64,000 bases of DNA from Bacillus sp. E(2018) (GCF_005503015.1 NZ_SCOL01000001.1:186001-250000), one strand, 5' to 3'; shown: positions 1 through 8,835, counted from the first letter of the stretch. Numbers and translations: made by a program. Notes: generated by a model not told the origin, from the letters alone.

Positions 1-28
1 TTAACAAAAACTAGGAGCTATGTGATAA

Positions 29-57
29 TGTGCACGATAGCTAAATTATGGTATGAT
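29..57 (+). promoter_or_regulatory. Putative sigma-A promoter of the cysteine desulfurase-thiI operon
   Basis: An extended -10 element, TGGTATGAT, ends at 57. The -35 position (TGTGCA) is poor, so recognition would rest on the TG dinucleotide. It lies about 50 bases before the first gene. Confidence 0.45.
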
Positions 58-109
58 AATGAAATGTGTGTTTAGAACGGTTTGGAATGGATAATTGGAG
101 GATTCAACA

Positions 110-1252
110 ATGATTTATTTGGATAATAGTGCTACAACAAAGCCATATAAGGAAGTTCTGGATACGTTCGTAACGGTGTCAGAAAAGTATTTTGCCAATC
201 CATCTTCCCTTCATTCAAAAGGAGGAGAAGCTGAGAAATTACTTGGTCAGGCTAGAAAATCAATTGCTCAGCTATTGGAGGTAGCACCATCTGAAGTGGT
301 TTTTACCTCTGGTGGAACGGAAGGCAACAATATAGCGATCAAAGGGATTGCGTTTCAACATCAAAATCGAGGTAAACACCTTATAACATCTTCTGTTGAG
401 CATGCATCGAGTCATGAATCCTTTCAATATCTTGAATCACAAGGTTTTGAAATAACGTATCTTCCAGTGGATCATGACGGGTTGATTTCATTAGAAGACC
501 TTGAACGTTCGATTCGACCGGATACGATACTTGTTTCACTTATTCATGTCAATAATGAAACGGGAACGATACAACCTGTTCAAGAGATAGGTAAGATCTT
601 GAAAGAGCACCCGAAGATTTTTTTCCATGTCGACAATGTTCAAGGTGTCGGTAAGGTTGACCTTCCACTTAAAGAGTGGGGGATCGATCTATGCACCATA
701 TCTGCACATAAAATTCACGGTCTAAAAGGAAATGGTATTCTATTCGTCAAGAATGGAGTGAGCATCTCTTCTTTATTCACTGGTGGAGAACAAGAATTAA
801 AGAAAAGAGCCGGAACTGAGAATGTTGCAGGTATTGTAGCTATGGCAAAAGCGTTAAGGTTAATTCTTCAAGAGAGTAAGGAAAAGAAAGATAATTTATA
901 TGAGATTAAGCAGTTCCTACTTGAAGAGTTACGTTCCATAGATGGAATTGAGATCAATACTTCTATGAAGTACTCAGCTCCTCACATTATTAATTTTTCA
1001 GCGAAGGGTATCAAACCAGAAGTGCTGATCCATTCCCTTGATAAGAGAGATGTGTATGTATCTACTCGTTCTGCATGCTCATCAAAACAAGGGGGAGCTA
1101 GCCGTATTCTTCTAAAGATGGGATTAGGAGAAAATCGTGCTTCAACAGCTATTCGTTTGAGTACCTCCTATGGAAATACATTGGAAGAAGCAGAAAAGGC
1201 TTTAAAGGTAATTAAAGAAGAACTAATAAATATTAAAAAGGTAATGAGGTAA
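110..1252 (+). CDS. nifZ: Cysteine desulfurase (NifS/IscS family) paired with ThiI
   Basis: PLP-dependent enzyme that removes sulfur from cysteine as a protein persulfide; in Bacillus the copy next to thiI supplies sulfur for 4-thiouridine in tRNA. The class V aminotransferase fold is visible: N-terminal YLDNSATT, the PLP lysine in SAHKIHG at about residue 201, and the persulfide cysteine in STRSACSS at about 323. The ATG at 110 is chosen because the upstream in-frame TTG at 95 is part of the ribosome site TTGGAGG. The stop overlaps the thiI start (TAATG), which implies translational coupling. 380 aa is normal. The symbol follows B. subtilis synteny. Confidence 0.93.
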   Translation: MIYLDNSATTKPYKEVLDTFVTVSEKYFANPSSLHSKGGEAEKLLGQARKSIAQLLEVAPSEVVFTSGGTEGNNIAIKGIAFQHQNRGKHLITSSVEHASSHESFQYLESQGFEITYLPVDHDGLISLEDLERSIRPDTILVSLIHVNNETGTIQPVQEIGKILKEHPKIFFHVDNVQGVGKVDLPLKEWGIDLCTISAHKIHGLKGNGILFVKNGVSISSLFTGGEQELKKRAGTENVAGIVAMAKALRLILQESKEKKDNLYEIKQFLLEELRSIDGIEINTSMKYSAPHIINFSAKGIKPEVLIHSLDKRDVYVSTRSACSSKQGGASRILLKMGLGENRASTAIRLSTSYGNTLEEAEKALKVIKEELINIKKVMR

Positions 1253-2469
1253 TGAAGATGATATATGATCATTTAGTCGTACGTTATGGTGAACTATCAT
1301 TGAAAGGGAAAAATAGAAGACATTTCGAATCACAGCTTTTTGAAACGGTAAAAAGAAAAATGCGACCGTTTCAAGGGCTGAATATGGCAAAACATTTCGA
1401 CCGAATCGTCATTGAATTAAACGGACAATCTTACGAGCCTATCGTCAAATCACTACAAGATATTTTCGGCATCCACTCGATCAGTTTAGCTGTTAGAGCT
1501 GAAAACGATTTAGAAGCGATTCAGAAAGCAGCTCTAATCGCTCTTAATGAAGCGATTGAAGGAAAAAAGACGTTTAAAGTTACAGGTAAGCGATCATTAA
1601 AGTCCTTCCCAGTTAACTCCATGCAGCTTAATCAAGAAGTTGGAGGATACCTTTTAAGAAACACAGAAGGCTTAACGGTAGATGTTCATAATCCAAATGT
1701 AAACGTCAAAGTGGAAGTAAAAGATACAGGAACTTACATCAGCTCAAAATCGTTTGAAGGTGCTGGTGGTCTTCCGATCGGAGTTGGTGGTAAAGCCATG
1801 CTTATGCTTTCAGGAGGAATCGACAGTCCGGTAGCGGGTTATTTGACGATGAAGCGCGGAGTTCGAATTGAAGGGGTTCATTTCCATAGTCCGCCTTTTA
1901 CAAGTGAAAGAGCGAAGCAAAAGGTTGTTGATCTCACGCAAGAGCTTACTCGCTATAGCGGAGGCAAGATCAAGCTTCATGTTGTTCCTTTTACAAAAAT
2001 CCAACAAACGATCAAAGATAAGATTCCATCTAGTTATAGCATGACGATCATGAGAAGAGTCATGCTGAGGATCACTGAACGATTAGCAGAAAATAATCAT
2101 GCGATGGCTATTGCGAACGGAGAGAACCTCGGTCAAGTTGCAAGTCAGACGATGCATAGCATGTATGCGATCAATGAAGTAACAAACATGCCTATTCTTC
2201 GTCCTGTAATTACAATGGACAAGCTAGAAATCATGAATTTGTCGCATAAAATTGGAACATACGAGATTTCAATTCGTCCATATGAAGATTGCTGTACGAT
2301 TTTCTTGCCATCTGCACCAAAGACTAAGCCGAAACGTGAGAAAGCGATTCGGTTCGAGAAAAATATTGAAAACCTTGAAGAGTTGATTGAAGAAGCGGTT
2401 AATGATGTTGAGACGCTGATTCTTGAAGAAGGGAAATCAACGGACGAAACATTTGATGATTTGCTTTAA
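1252..2469 (+). CDS. thiI: tRNA 4-thiouridine synthase ThiI
   Basis: Adenylates U8 of tRNA and inserts sulfur delivered by the upstream desulfurase; some ThiI proteins also serve thiazole synthesis. A ferredoxin-like and THUMP region fills roughly residues 1-165, followed by the PP-loop SGGIDSP at about 187-193. At 405 aa there is no C-terminal rhodanese domain, as usual in Bacillus, so persulfide transfer probably uses cysteines in the core domain (a CC pair is near residue 348). The gene overlaps the desulfurase stop by one base. The start could also be the in-frame ATG at 1258. Confidence 0.95.
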   Translation: MKMIYDHLVVRYGELSLKGKNRRHFESQLFETVKRKMRPFQGLNMAKHFDRIVIELNGQSYEPIVKSLQDIFGIHSISLAVRAENDLEAIQKAALIALNEAIEGKKTFKVTGKRSLKSFPVNSMQLNQEVGGYLLRNTEGLTVDVHNPNVNVKVEVKDTGTYISSKSFEGAGGLPIGVGGKAMLMLSGGIDSPVAGYLTMKRGVRIEGVHFHSPPFTSERAKQKVVDLTQELTRYSGGKIKLHVVPFTKIQQTIKDKIPSSYSMTIMRRVMLRITERLAENNHAMAIANGENLGQVASQTMHSMYAINEVTNMPILRPVITMDKLEIMNLSHKIGTYEISIRPYEDCCTIFLPSAPKTKPKREKAIRFEKNIENLEELIEEAVNDVETLILEEGKSTDETFDDLL

Positions 2470-2489
2470 GAGTAATTTTTGAGTGTTAT

Positions 2490-2629
2490 TGAAAGTAGTT
2501 GATCTACGTTTCAGGTTGCTCGCTTTCCGCGGGGCAGGCGGTGAGCCCCTTGCCGCTTTGCGCCATTAAGGGTCTCACCTGCCCACCTGTCCCGCAGGAG
2601 TCTCGCACCTTACACTCCAATCAACTTGT
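2490..2629 (+). repeat. Dispersed intergenic repeat, copy 1
   Basis: About 140 bp, GC-rich compared with its surroundings, matching an inverted copy at 35014-35153. It can fold into one long hairpin: GCGGGGCAGG near 2528 pairs with CCTGTCCCGC near 2587, and GGTGAGCCCCTT (2540-2551) pairs with AAGGGTCTCACC (2568-2579). From memory, similar elements are scattered through Bacillaceae intergenic regions. No coding capacity is evident. Confidence 0.85.
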
Positions 2630-2755
2630 CAATGAAGAGAAAAGAAATGATCTGAAAGTAACCCGGTAAAAAAATGAATGCCTTCGATGTTTAGTGGTGG
2701 TGATTCAGGCACGGTTACAGTTCAAAAAATAAATAAGATAAAACCCAGTTGAAAA

Positions 2756-2784
2756 GTCTGCACATTGTGTAGGCTTTTTTTCTT
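2756..2784 (+). terminator. Rho-independent terminator downstream of thiI
   Basis: GTCTGCAC / GTGTAGGC stem (two wobble pairs) with an ATT loop, followed by seven T. Confidence 0.7.
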
Positions 2785-3070
2785 TTCTAAGTGCTGTTGT
2801 TTTTGCATTCAGATTGTCTCTCCATTGCAATTTGCTTAGAGTGCATGGATGCTTGCCTGCTACATGAGAAGCTACTCTTCATGGTATGCAACGAAGAAGC
2901 CCACTGAGGAAACATTAACTTGTTAGACGTAGGAGTGAGTATGCAACCTTGAAGTGGTCAGTCTTAAGGGAGTAGAAATCAACTACCTTCATATCTGATA
3001 TTCAAAATGGCAATGCACACAACAATTTCCAAGAATTGAATCGGCCATTTAGACACATCTTATTAGTACA
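2785..3070. other. Intergenic stretch with no recognised feature
   Basis: Between the thiI terminator and the SASP ribosome site I find no supported ORF. A forespore (sigma-G) promoter for the SASP gene is expected here, but I could not place -35 and -10 elements at correct spacing. Confidence 0.4.
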
Positions 3071-3086
3071 AAGGAGGTGAAACAAC

Positions 3087-3272
3087 ATGGCAAACCAAAA
3101 CCAATTAGTAGTACCAGGTGCACAACAAGCTGTAGACCAAATGAAGTATGAAATCGCTTCTGAATTCGGTGTAAACCTTGGACCAGATTCAACTGCACGT
3201 GCTAACGGATCTGTAGGTGGAGAAATCACTAAGCGTCTAGTAGCTCAAGCTCTAGGTGGATACTCTAAATAA
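3087..3272 (+). CDS. sspA: Alpha/beta-type small acid-soluble spore protein
   Basis: DNA-binding protein that saturates the spore chromosome and protects it from UV and heat; it is degraded by the GPR protease at germination. The family hallmarks are present in 61 aa: [11 protein letters not shown], containing the GPR cleavage context E-I-A-x-E-F, and [19 protein letters not shown] near the C terminus. The ribosome site AAAGGAGGTGA is near-perfect. Position after thiI matches sspA of B. subtilis, so the symbol is by synteny; the exact paralogue cannot be decided. Expression should be forespore-specific. Confidence 0.93.
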   Translation: MANQNQLVVPGAQQAVDQMKYEIASEFGVNLGPDSTARANGSVGGEITKRLVAQALGGYSK

Positions 3273-3287
3273 ATAGTAATGGCTTAC

Positions 3288-3317
3288 GGAGCGGGTTGTC
3301 CCCGCTCCTTTTATTTT
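3288..3317 (+). terminator. Terminator of the SASP gene
   Basis: GGAGCGGG / CCCGCTCC stem followed by TTTTATTTTT. Confidence 0.9.
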
Positions 3318-3336
3318 TGTTCATATATGACTAAAT

Positions 3337-3365
3337 TTTAAAAATTTTCTAAAATATATTATAAT
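3337..3365 (+). promoter_or_regulatory. Putative promoter of the acyl-CoA synthetase gene with a CodY-like box
   Basis: TTTAAA, 17 bp, TATAAT. The spacer holds AATTTTCTAAAATAT (3343-3357), which matches 12 of 15 positions of the CodY consensus AATTTTCWGAAAATT. Confidence 0.45.
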
Positions 3366-3400
3366 GGAAAAGAACAACATGAATTGAAAGGGTGAAAGAA

Positions 3401-4975
3401 ATGAATTTGATTGCTCCTAATACTTATAATCTAACAGAAGAAATGGAAAAGTATGCTTTAAACCCAGAAAAAAAAGCGTTAATCTGGATGGATGAACAAG
3501 GTGTTACAGAGGAGATCACCTATAAGAACCTCCTAGAAAGAGCAAATCAGATTGCGAACTCTTTAGAAGAACTAGGACTGGCTAAAGGTGACAGAGTTCT
3601 GATCATCATGCCGCGACTAATTGAAACGTATGCGGTGTATATCGCTTGTTTGAAAGCTGGAATATCAGTTATTCCCTGTTCAGAAATGTTACGAGCTAAG
3701 GATCTGAGCTACCGTGTCCAACATAGTGAAGCTAAAGCAATCATAGCTGATTACCGATTTACAGAGCAAGTTAATGAGATTAAAGACGAATTACCGACTC
3801 TTACATATAAAATCAGTGCCAACGGGGAGACAGAAAATTGGTTGAGCTTACAAGCGATTACGAATAATGTAAGCGTTTCCTATAAGGCTCCTGAAACAGC
3901 TAAAGATGATATGGCTTTTTTGTCCTACACTTCTGGTACAACAGGCCAGCCTAAGGGTGTCGTACATACACACGGGTGGGCATATGCCCATATTCGTACA
4001 GCTGCTAAAAGCTGGCTGAATATTTCAGAAGAGGATAAGGTTTGGGCAACTGCAGGTCCAGGTTGGCAGAAGTGGATCTGGAGTCCATTCTTATCTACTT
4101 TAGGTACTGGTTCTACCGGTTTTGTCTACCAAGGAAAGTTCGACCCGAAAAAATATTTAACACTTTTGCAAGATCAGCAGATCTCCGTTTTGTGTTGTAC
4201 ACCAACTGAGTATCGTTTAATGGCAAAAGTAGATAATTTGGATCAATATAAGTTACCACAATTAAGGAGTGCTGTATCTGCTGGTGAACCTTTAAACCGA
4301 GAAGTAATCGATACGTTCGAAAAGTATTTCCATATTAAAGTGCGTGACGGATATGGGCAAACAGAGAATACGTTATTAGTCGGTACGATGGAAGGTATGG
4401 AGATCAAACCAGGTTCAATGGGTAAGCCAACCCCTGGCAATGATGTTGATGTTATTGATGAGAACGGAAAGCCTGTTGCTGCTGGAGAAGTTGGTGATAT
4501 CGCCGTTCATAAAAAATGTCCTGCTCTGTTTAAAGAATATTACAAAGACCGAGATCGAACGATGATGGCTTTTCGTGGTGACTACTATGTTACAGGTGAT
4601 AAAGCAAAGAAAGATGCTGAAGGTTATTTTTGGTTTGAAGGCAGAGGTGACGATATTATCATCTCTTCAGGCTATACGATCGGTCCTTTTGAAGTAGAGG
4701 ATGCACTTGTAAAACACCCTGCTGTTAAAGAATGTGCCGTAGTAGCAAGCCCAGATGAAATACGTGGTCATATTGTTAAAGCCTTTGTTGTTTTACGAGA
4801 TCAAACAGCTAGTAACGATGTTCTAACAAAAGAGCTTCAGGAACATGTAAAAGAACTTACGGCTCCTTATAAATACCCAAGATCGATTGAATATGTTGAG
4901 GATCTTCCTAAGACAACTTCAGGTAAAATCAGACGTATCGAACTGCGTCAGTTAGAAGCATCTAAAACAAGATGA
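3401..4975 (+). CDS. ytcI: AMP-forming acyl-CoA synthetase (ANL superfamily)
   Basis: Activates a carboxylic acid to its acyl-CoA through an acyl-adenylate. Motifs in order: the phosphate-binding loop SYTSGTTGQPKG at about 175-187, YGQTE, TGD, GRGDDIIISSGY and the C-terminal TSGKIRR with the catalytic lysine near 509. The overall resemblance is to the medium-chain/acetyl-CoA synthetase branch and to YtcI of B. subtilis; the natural substrate cannot be read from sequence. The ATG at 3401 follows AAAGGGTG; the upstream GTG at 3392 lies inside that ribosome site. A cre-like sequence lies within the gene at 3869-3882. Confidence 0.85.
   Translation: MNLIAPNTYNLTEEMEKYALNPEKKALIWMDEQGVTEEITYKNLLERANQIANSLEELGLAKGDRVLIIMPRLIETYAVYIACLKAGISVIPCSEMLRAKDLSYRVQHSEAKAIIADYRFTEQVNEIKDELPTLTYKISANGETENWLSLQAITNNVSVSYKAPETAKDDMAFLSYTSGTTGQPKGVVHTHGWAYAHIRTAAKSWLNISEEDKVWATAGPGWQKWIWSPFLSTLGTGSTGFVYQGKFDPKKYLTLLQDQQISVLCCTPTEYRLMAKVDNLDQYKLPQLRSAVSAGEPLNREVIDTFEKYFHIKVRDGYGQTENTLLVGTMEGMEIKPGSMGKPTPGNDVDVIDENGKPVAAGEVGDIAVHKKCPALFKEYYKDRDRTMMAFRGDYYVTGDKAKKDAEGYFWFEGRGDDIIISSGYTIGPFEVEDALVKHPAVKECAVVASPDEIRGHIVKAFVVLRDQTASNDVLTKELQEHVKELTAPYKYPRSIEYVEDLPKTTSGKIRRIELRQLEASKTR
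3869..3882 (+). promoter_or_regulatory. Intragenic cre-like site
   Basis: TGTAAGCGTTTCCT matches 13 of 14 positions of the CcpA consensus TGWAARCGYTTWCW, inside the acyl-CoA synthetase reading frame. Confidence 0.4.
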
Positions 4976-4983
4976 TTTTTTAT

Positions 4984-5010
4984 GAAAAGCAGATACCTTA
5001 TCTGCTTTTT
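4984..5010 (+). terminator. Terminator of ytcI
   Basis: AAAAGCAGATA / TATCTGCTTTTT stem and T run. Confidence 0.85.
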
Positions 5011-5068
5011 AGTTTGATTTTTACGTTATACTACTGTAAAAAGATGATTGGTAAAGGTGGTAAATCTA

Positions 5069-6676
5069 TTGGGAACGCTCTTTTTTAATGGGAAAATCTA
5101 TACAATGGAAAAAGAAAGAGAACAGATCGAAGCCGTATACGTGGAGAACGGCTATATTATTAAAACTGGATCAGAAAAACATTTAACTGATTGCTATAAA
5201 GAGCATATTACGAAAAAGGTTGATCTAAACGGGAACGTCATGTATCCAGGATTTGTGGACAGTCATCTGCACTTGATCGGTCATGGTGAAAAATTAATAA
5301 AGCTAGATCTCTCAGAAATGACTTCAGCTGAGGAGATGGAACGTGCACTCCGAGAAAAAGCAGCTACACTTACATCCGATGAATGGTTGATTGGAGAAGG
5401 TTGGAACGAGAATAATTTTATCGATCGTAAGATTTTTCATCGACAAGAATTAGATGATATTTCAGGAGGGCGTCCTGTTCTTCTATCCAGAGTGTGTCGG
5501 CATGCATTTTTAGCGAATACGAAAGCTTTAGAATTGGCAGGTGTCACTAAGGATACGATCGATCCTCCAGGTGGAATTATCGTAAGAGATAATGATGGAG
5601 AAGCAACAGGTCTTTTACATGATAGTGCCGCAGAACTCGTAAAGAAAGTTGTGCCAGAGGGTTCACAGAACTATTTAAATACTGCCTTAAAGACCTCTAT
5701 CAGACATTTGCTTTCACTAGGATTAACAGGAGGTCATTCGGAAGACTTAAGCTATTACGGGTATGTAGAAAGGCCTTTAAGTGCTTATCAATCTGTCATT
5801 GATGGAGAAGAGATCAAGTTTCGAGCTCATCTATTGGTGCATCATGAAGCTTTTGAAGATTTTAAGAATGTTAAAAAGGAATATGAGTTGCCTTTCGTAG
5901 AATATGGAGCATTGAAAATATTTGCAGATGGAGCTTTTGGAGGCAGGACCGCTTGGCTATCTCAGCCATATAATGATGCTCCAGAAACCTCAGGTGTATC
6001 CATTCATGCAGATTTTGATCTTGCTAAACTTGTTCAAAAAGCTAGAGATCATCATATGAATGTGGCTGTTCATACGATCGGTGATATGGCATTGAAACAA
6101 ACGATTGAAGCGATAAAAAATAACCCAGCAAAGAAAGGAAGAGATCGCCTCATTCATGTGGGACTTGTAGATGATGAATTGATTGCTGACATGAAACAAC
6201 TACCCGTGATATTAGATATACAACCTGGATTTGTAGCCTCAGACTTTCCTTGGTTGATCGAACGACTTGGTACTGAAAGAATTCCAAATGCTTTTCCCTT
6301 CAGACGATTGCTAGATGAACAACTAATTTGTGCAGGTGGCTCTGATGCTCCTATTGAACCGGTGGATCCGCTTCTTGGAATATTTGCAGCAGTTACCCGA
6401 AGAAAACCGTGGGAGCGTCATGAAGGATATGTTCCTGAACAAAAATTAACAATGTTTGAAGCGATAGCTTTATATACAGTCGGAAGTGCTTCCGCCATCA
6501 TGCAAGAAGATGTTAAAGGGCTCATTAAAGAAGGATATTTCGCTGACTTTACGGTCCTAGATCGGGATCTGTTTGAAGTTTCAGAAGATGAGATCTTAAA
6601 AGCTAAGGTAGTATTTACGATAGTGGATGGTGATATCGTTTATGAGAACAAGGATGATAAGAACACGGAATCTTAA
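5069..6676 (+). CDS. ytcJ: Amidohydrolase family protein (YtcJ-like)
   Basis: Metal-dependent hydrolase of the amidohydrolase 3 group. The N-terminal beta domain precedes the metal motif DSHLHL (His66 and His68 from the chosen start); later markers are GALKIFADGAFGG, AVHTIGDMA and GGSDAPIEP. About 535 aa is typical. The TTG at 5069 is preferred because AAAGGTGG (5053-5060) sits eight bases upstream; a longer version beginning at 5048 would place that ribosome site inside the gene. The substrate is unknown. Gene order next to ytcI matches B. subtilis. Confidence 0.85.
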   Translation: MGTLFFNGKIYTMEKEREQIEAVYVENGYIIKTGSEKHLTDCYKEHITKKVDLNGNVMYPGFVDSHLHLIGHGEKLIKLDLSEMTSAEEMERALREKAATLTSDEWLIGEGWNENNFIDRKIFHRQELDDISGGRPVLLSRVCRHAFLANTKALELAGVTKDTIDPPGGIIVRDNDGEATGLLHDSAAELVKKVVPEGSQNYLNTALKTSIRHLLSLGLTGGHSEDLSYYGYVERPLSAYQSVIDGEEIKFRAHLLVHHEAFEDFKNVKKEYELPFVEYGALKIFADGAFGGRTAWLSQPYNDAPETSGVSIHADFDLAKLVQKARDHHMNVAVHTIGDMALKQTIEAIKNNPAKKGRDRLIHVGLVDDELIADMKQLPVILDIQPGFVASDFPWLIERLGTERIPNAFPFRRLLDEQLICAGGSDAPIEPVDPLLGIFAAVTRRKPWERHEGYVPEQKLTMFEAIALYTVGSASAIMQEDVKGLIKEGYFADFTVLDRDLFEVSEDEILKAKVVFTIVDGDIVYENKDDKNTES

Positions 6677-6683
6677 ATAAAGA

Positions 6684-6717
6684 AAAACAGCTTGCAAAAA
6701 GGTTGCAAGCTGTTTTA
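6684..6717. terminator. Bidirectional terminator between ytcJ and nadK
   Basis: AAAACAGCTTGCAA / TTGCAAGCTGTTTT perfect inverted repeat with A and T flanks, serving convergent genes. Confidence 0.9.
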
Positions 6718-6733
6718 TTTGGTTGGTTATCAT

Positions 6734-7531
6734 CTACAAAAAGCTTCTTTTAACTTTATGCCAAAAAGAATTGTCTTTTAATTTTACGGTCTTGATTCTT
6801 TTATTTGTGAGCTCAAAATTCAAGGTTTCACAATGTTTAATACTCATAGCCTCATTGTCCATACCGATAATTGGATAATGACTGTTATCGTGCTTGATCT
6901 TTAATGTCATTTTACGGTTATCACTTAAAATAAACGAAGAACCTAAAGTGCGGTAATGATTGTTATTTAATGAAGCGAGCTCACTGATTTGATAGCAAGC
7001 TAGCATAGGGTCAACGACTGCACCGTTAACGGACTTATTATAAGCAGTACTTCCTGTAGGAGTTGAAATGATCATTCCGTCTCCACGGAAGGTTTCGAAA
7101 TACAAATCATCAATGAAGACATCGATCTCAAGAGTTCGGATAATAGAAGAGCGAAGAGAACATTCGTTCAAGCAGAAAAATGACCCTTGTCCATCAATGT
7201 TTACTGATAGAGCAGGATATTTTCTTACTTCGACTTGTTCGTTTTTCATCGCTTCGATCATACCCGCTTGGTCATCAATATGAAAATCGCAATAAAATTC
7301 ATTCTCGAGTGTGCTGACTCCCACATACAGGCAATCATCTCTGAATCCAGTTTTACGGACTGCTTGTAAGAAGGTTCCGTCACCACCGATACTAGCTATG
7401 ATGTTTGCTTCCTTCTCATCTTCAACTAGTTCAAAGCCCTCTGTTTTGGCCAATGAAAGTAATGAATTGATCTTCTCTAGCGTACGTTCTTCCTTTTTAT
7501 AAAAAAAGAAAATTTTATTACGAACTGCCAT
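6734..7531 (-). CDS. nadK: NAD kinase (second Bacillus paralogue, YtdI/PpnKB type)
   Basis: Phosphorylates NAD to NADP using ATP or polyphosphate. The diagnostic GGDGT is at residues 49-53, with NE near 120 and the glycine-rich STPTGSTAYN near 155. 265 aa agrees with the family. The start ATG is preceded by AAAGGGAGGAAGG on the minus strand. It is flanked by a shared terminator and transcribed divergently from ytfI. B. subtilis has two NAD kinases; this position corresponds to ytdI. Confidence 0.93.
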   Translation of the reverse strand: MAVRNKIFFFYKKEERTLEKINSLLSLAKTEGFELVEDEKEANIIASIGGDGTFLQAVRKTGFRDDCLYVGVSTLENEFYCDFHIDDQAGMIEAMKNEQVEVRKYPALSVNIDGQGSFFCLNECSLRSSIIRTLEIDVFIDDLYFETFRGDGMIISTPTGSTAYNKSVNGAVVDPMLACYQISELASLNNNHYRTLGSSFILSDNRKMTLKIKHDNSHYPIIGMDNEAMSIKHCETLNFELTNKRIKTVKLKDNSFWHKVKRSFL

Positions 7532-7603
7532 TATGCCTTCCTCCCTTTCATTTCTCTGCTTTCCTATTTTGTGCTTTAGTCATTCAATCCAATTCCTGAT
7601 TCT

Positions 7604-7612
7604 ATTGTAACA
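7604..7612 (-). promoter_or_regulatory. Putative extended -10 promoter of nadK
   Basis: On the minus strand the sequence reads TGTTACAAT, an extended -10 element about 75 bases before the start codon; no good -35 was found. Confidence 0.35.
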
Positions 7613-7623
7613 GACATCATAAC

Positions 7624-7652
7624 GTTTAGATTGAATGTCCTCTGTCCATAAT
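7624..7652 (+). promoter_or_regulatory. Putative sigma-F promoter of ytfI-ytfJ
   Basis: GTTTA, 15 bp, GTCCATAAT resembles the forespore sigma-F pattern GywTA - N15/16 - GGnrAnAmT. The downstream genes are sporulation genes in B. subtilis. Confidence 0.4.
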
Positions 7653-7680
7653 GAAAAGATAACAGAAGGGGAGAGCATGT

Positions 7681-8349
7681 ATGGTTTGGGTGACAATCAT
7701 AGTTGGTATCTTACTGCTTTTATTAATCGTGATAAGTTTTTCAACGATTCATATCTCTATTTATTTCGTTCACCGAAATGATAATAGTAACATTCAAGTG
7801 AATTTTAAGATGTATCGTTTTTTAAAATATAAATTAAATGTGCCACTGATCGTGGTTGATGCTCAAGATCATTCTGTAAAGATCAGAGAAGAAAAACAAA
7901 CGACGCTCGGAAAGAAGAAAGAAAAGAAGAAGATTTCCTTTTCACAAATAAAAAAGCAAATTCACTCATTTAAACAGATGCTAAAGCACATCAACCATTT
8001 TTACCAGATACTCGCAGCTTTTTTAAAGAAGATGAGAGTGAAAAAAGTAGAATGGCATAGTGCGATCGGACTTGGTGAAGCATCTTCCTCAGCTATAGCA
8101 GCTGGTACTGTTTGGGGTTTCAAAGGAATAGCCATACAAGTGCTGAATGCATTTTTTAAACTTGAAGAATCTCCGAATGTATCCGTTGTTCCTGTTTTTC
8201 AAGGCATGCATAGTGAAACGCGGTTTTCTTGTATGATTTCATTCAAAATCGGGCATGCTATTGTCGTTATGTTAAAAATCTTAAAGTCCTGGCGGATGGT
8301 AAGTCGTTCGACCAAGGTGAATTCTGAATATATGACTGGAGGCATGTAA
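7681..8349 (+). CDS. ytfI: DUF2953 membrane protein YtfI
   Basis: 222 aa with one strong N-terminal transmembrane helix (about residues 4-26), then a basic, lysine-rich soluble region and a weaker hydrophobic stretch near the C terminus. It matches YtfI/DUF2953, a family linked to sporulation with no defined biochemical activity. AAGGGGAG lies seven bases before the ATG. ytfJ follows after three bases, so the pair is one operon, probably forespore-expressed. Confidence 0.8.
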   Translation: MVWVTIIVGILLLLLIVISFSTIHISIYFVHRNDNSNIQVNFKMYRFLKYKLNVPLIVVDAQDHSVKIREEKQTTLGKKKEKKKISFSQIKKQIHSFKQMLKHINHFYQILAAFLKKMRVKKVEWHSAIGLGEASSSAIAAGTVWGFKGIAIQVLNAFFKLEESPNVSVVPVFQGMHSETRFSCMISFKIGHAIVVMLKILKSWRMVSRSTKVNSEYMTGGM

Positions 8350-8352
8350 AAA

Positions 8353-8805
8353 ATGAGTGAACATCCAATCCAGGGTTTAATGAAAACCGCGATGGAAAAC
8401 TTAAAAGAAATGATTGATGTAAATACGATTATCGGTGATCCTGTAGAGACACCAGACGGCAGCGTTATTCTAACGGTATCAAAAGTAGGATTTGGATTTG
8501 CAGCAGGTGGAAGTGAATTCGGCGGACAGGAAGAATCCCGTAATTCATCTACACAGCAAGGATCATCTAGTCAGTCAAAAGAGATGCCTTTTGGTGGAGG
8601 AAGCGGAGGAGGAGTTTCGATTACTCCGATTGCATTCCTAGTTGTAAGCAATACTGGGATCAAGACGATCCACTTAGATAACAGCACGCACTTATACGAA
8701 AGAATCTTAGATCTAGCCCCTGGTGTGATAGATAAGCTGCAGCATCTCATGAACAAGAACAAACATGATCATGGACCTTCAAGCACACAAACACATGAGT
8801 TTTAA
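8353..8805 (+). CDS. ytfJ: Sporulation/germination protein YtfJ (GerW)
   Basis: GerW family: about 150 aa beginning with HPIQGLMKTAMENLKEMID and a core VETPDGSVILTVSKVGFGFAAGG, then a Ser/Gly/Gln-rich linker and a second glycine patch before ITPIAFLVV. In B. subtilis it is forespore-made and needed for some germinant responses. It is the second gene of the ytfIJ operon and is closed by a strong terminator. Confidence 0.92.
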   Translation: MSEHPIQGLMKTAMENLKEMIDVNTIIGDPVETPDGSVILTVSKVGFGFAAGGSEFGGQEESRNSSTQQGSSSQSKEMPFGGGSGGGVSITPIAFLVVSNTGIKTIHLDNSTHLYERILDLAPGVIDKLQHLMNKNKHDHGPSSTQTHEF

Positions 8806-8835
8806 AAAAGCTAACATCTCGTTAGCTTTTTTTTC
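8804..8835 (+). terminator. Terminator of ytfIJ
   Basis: AAAAAAGCTAAC / GTTAGCTTTTTTTT hairpin. Confidence 0.9.

Noticed and set aside
3040..3075. Sigma-G promoter TGAATC / CATCTTA for the SASP gene
   Set aside because: The spacer would be only 13 bp, too short for sigma-G.
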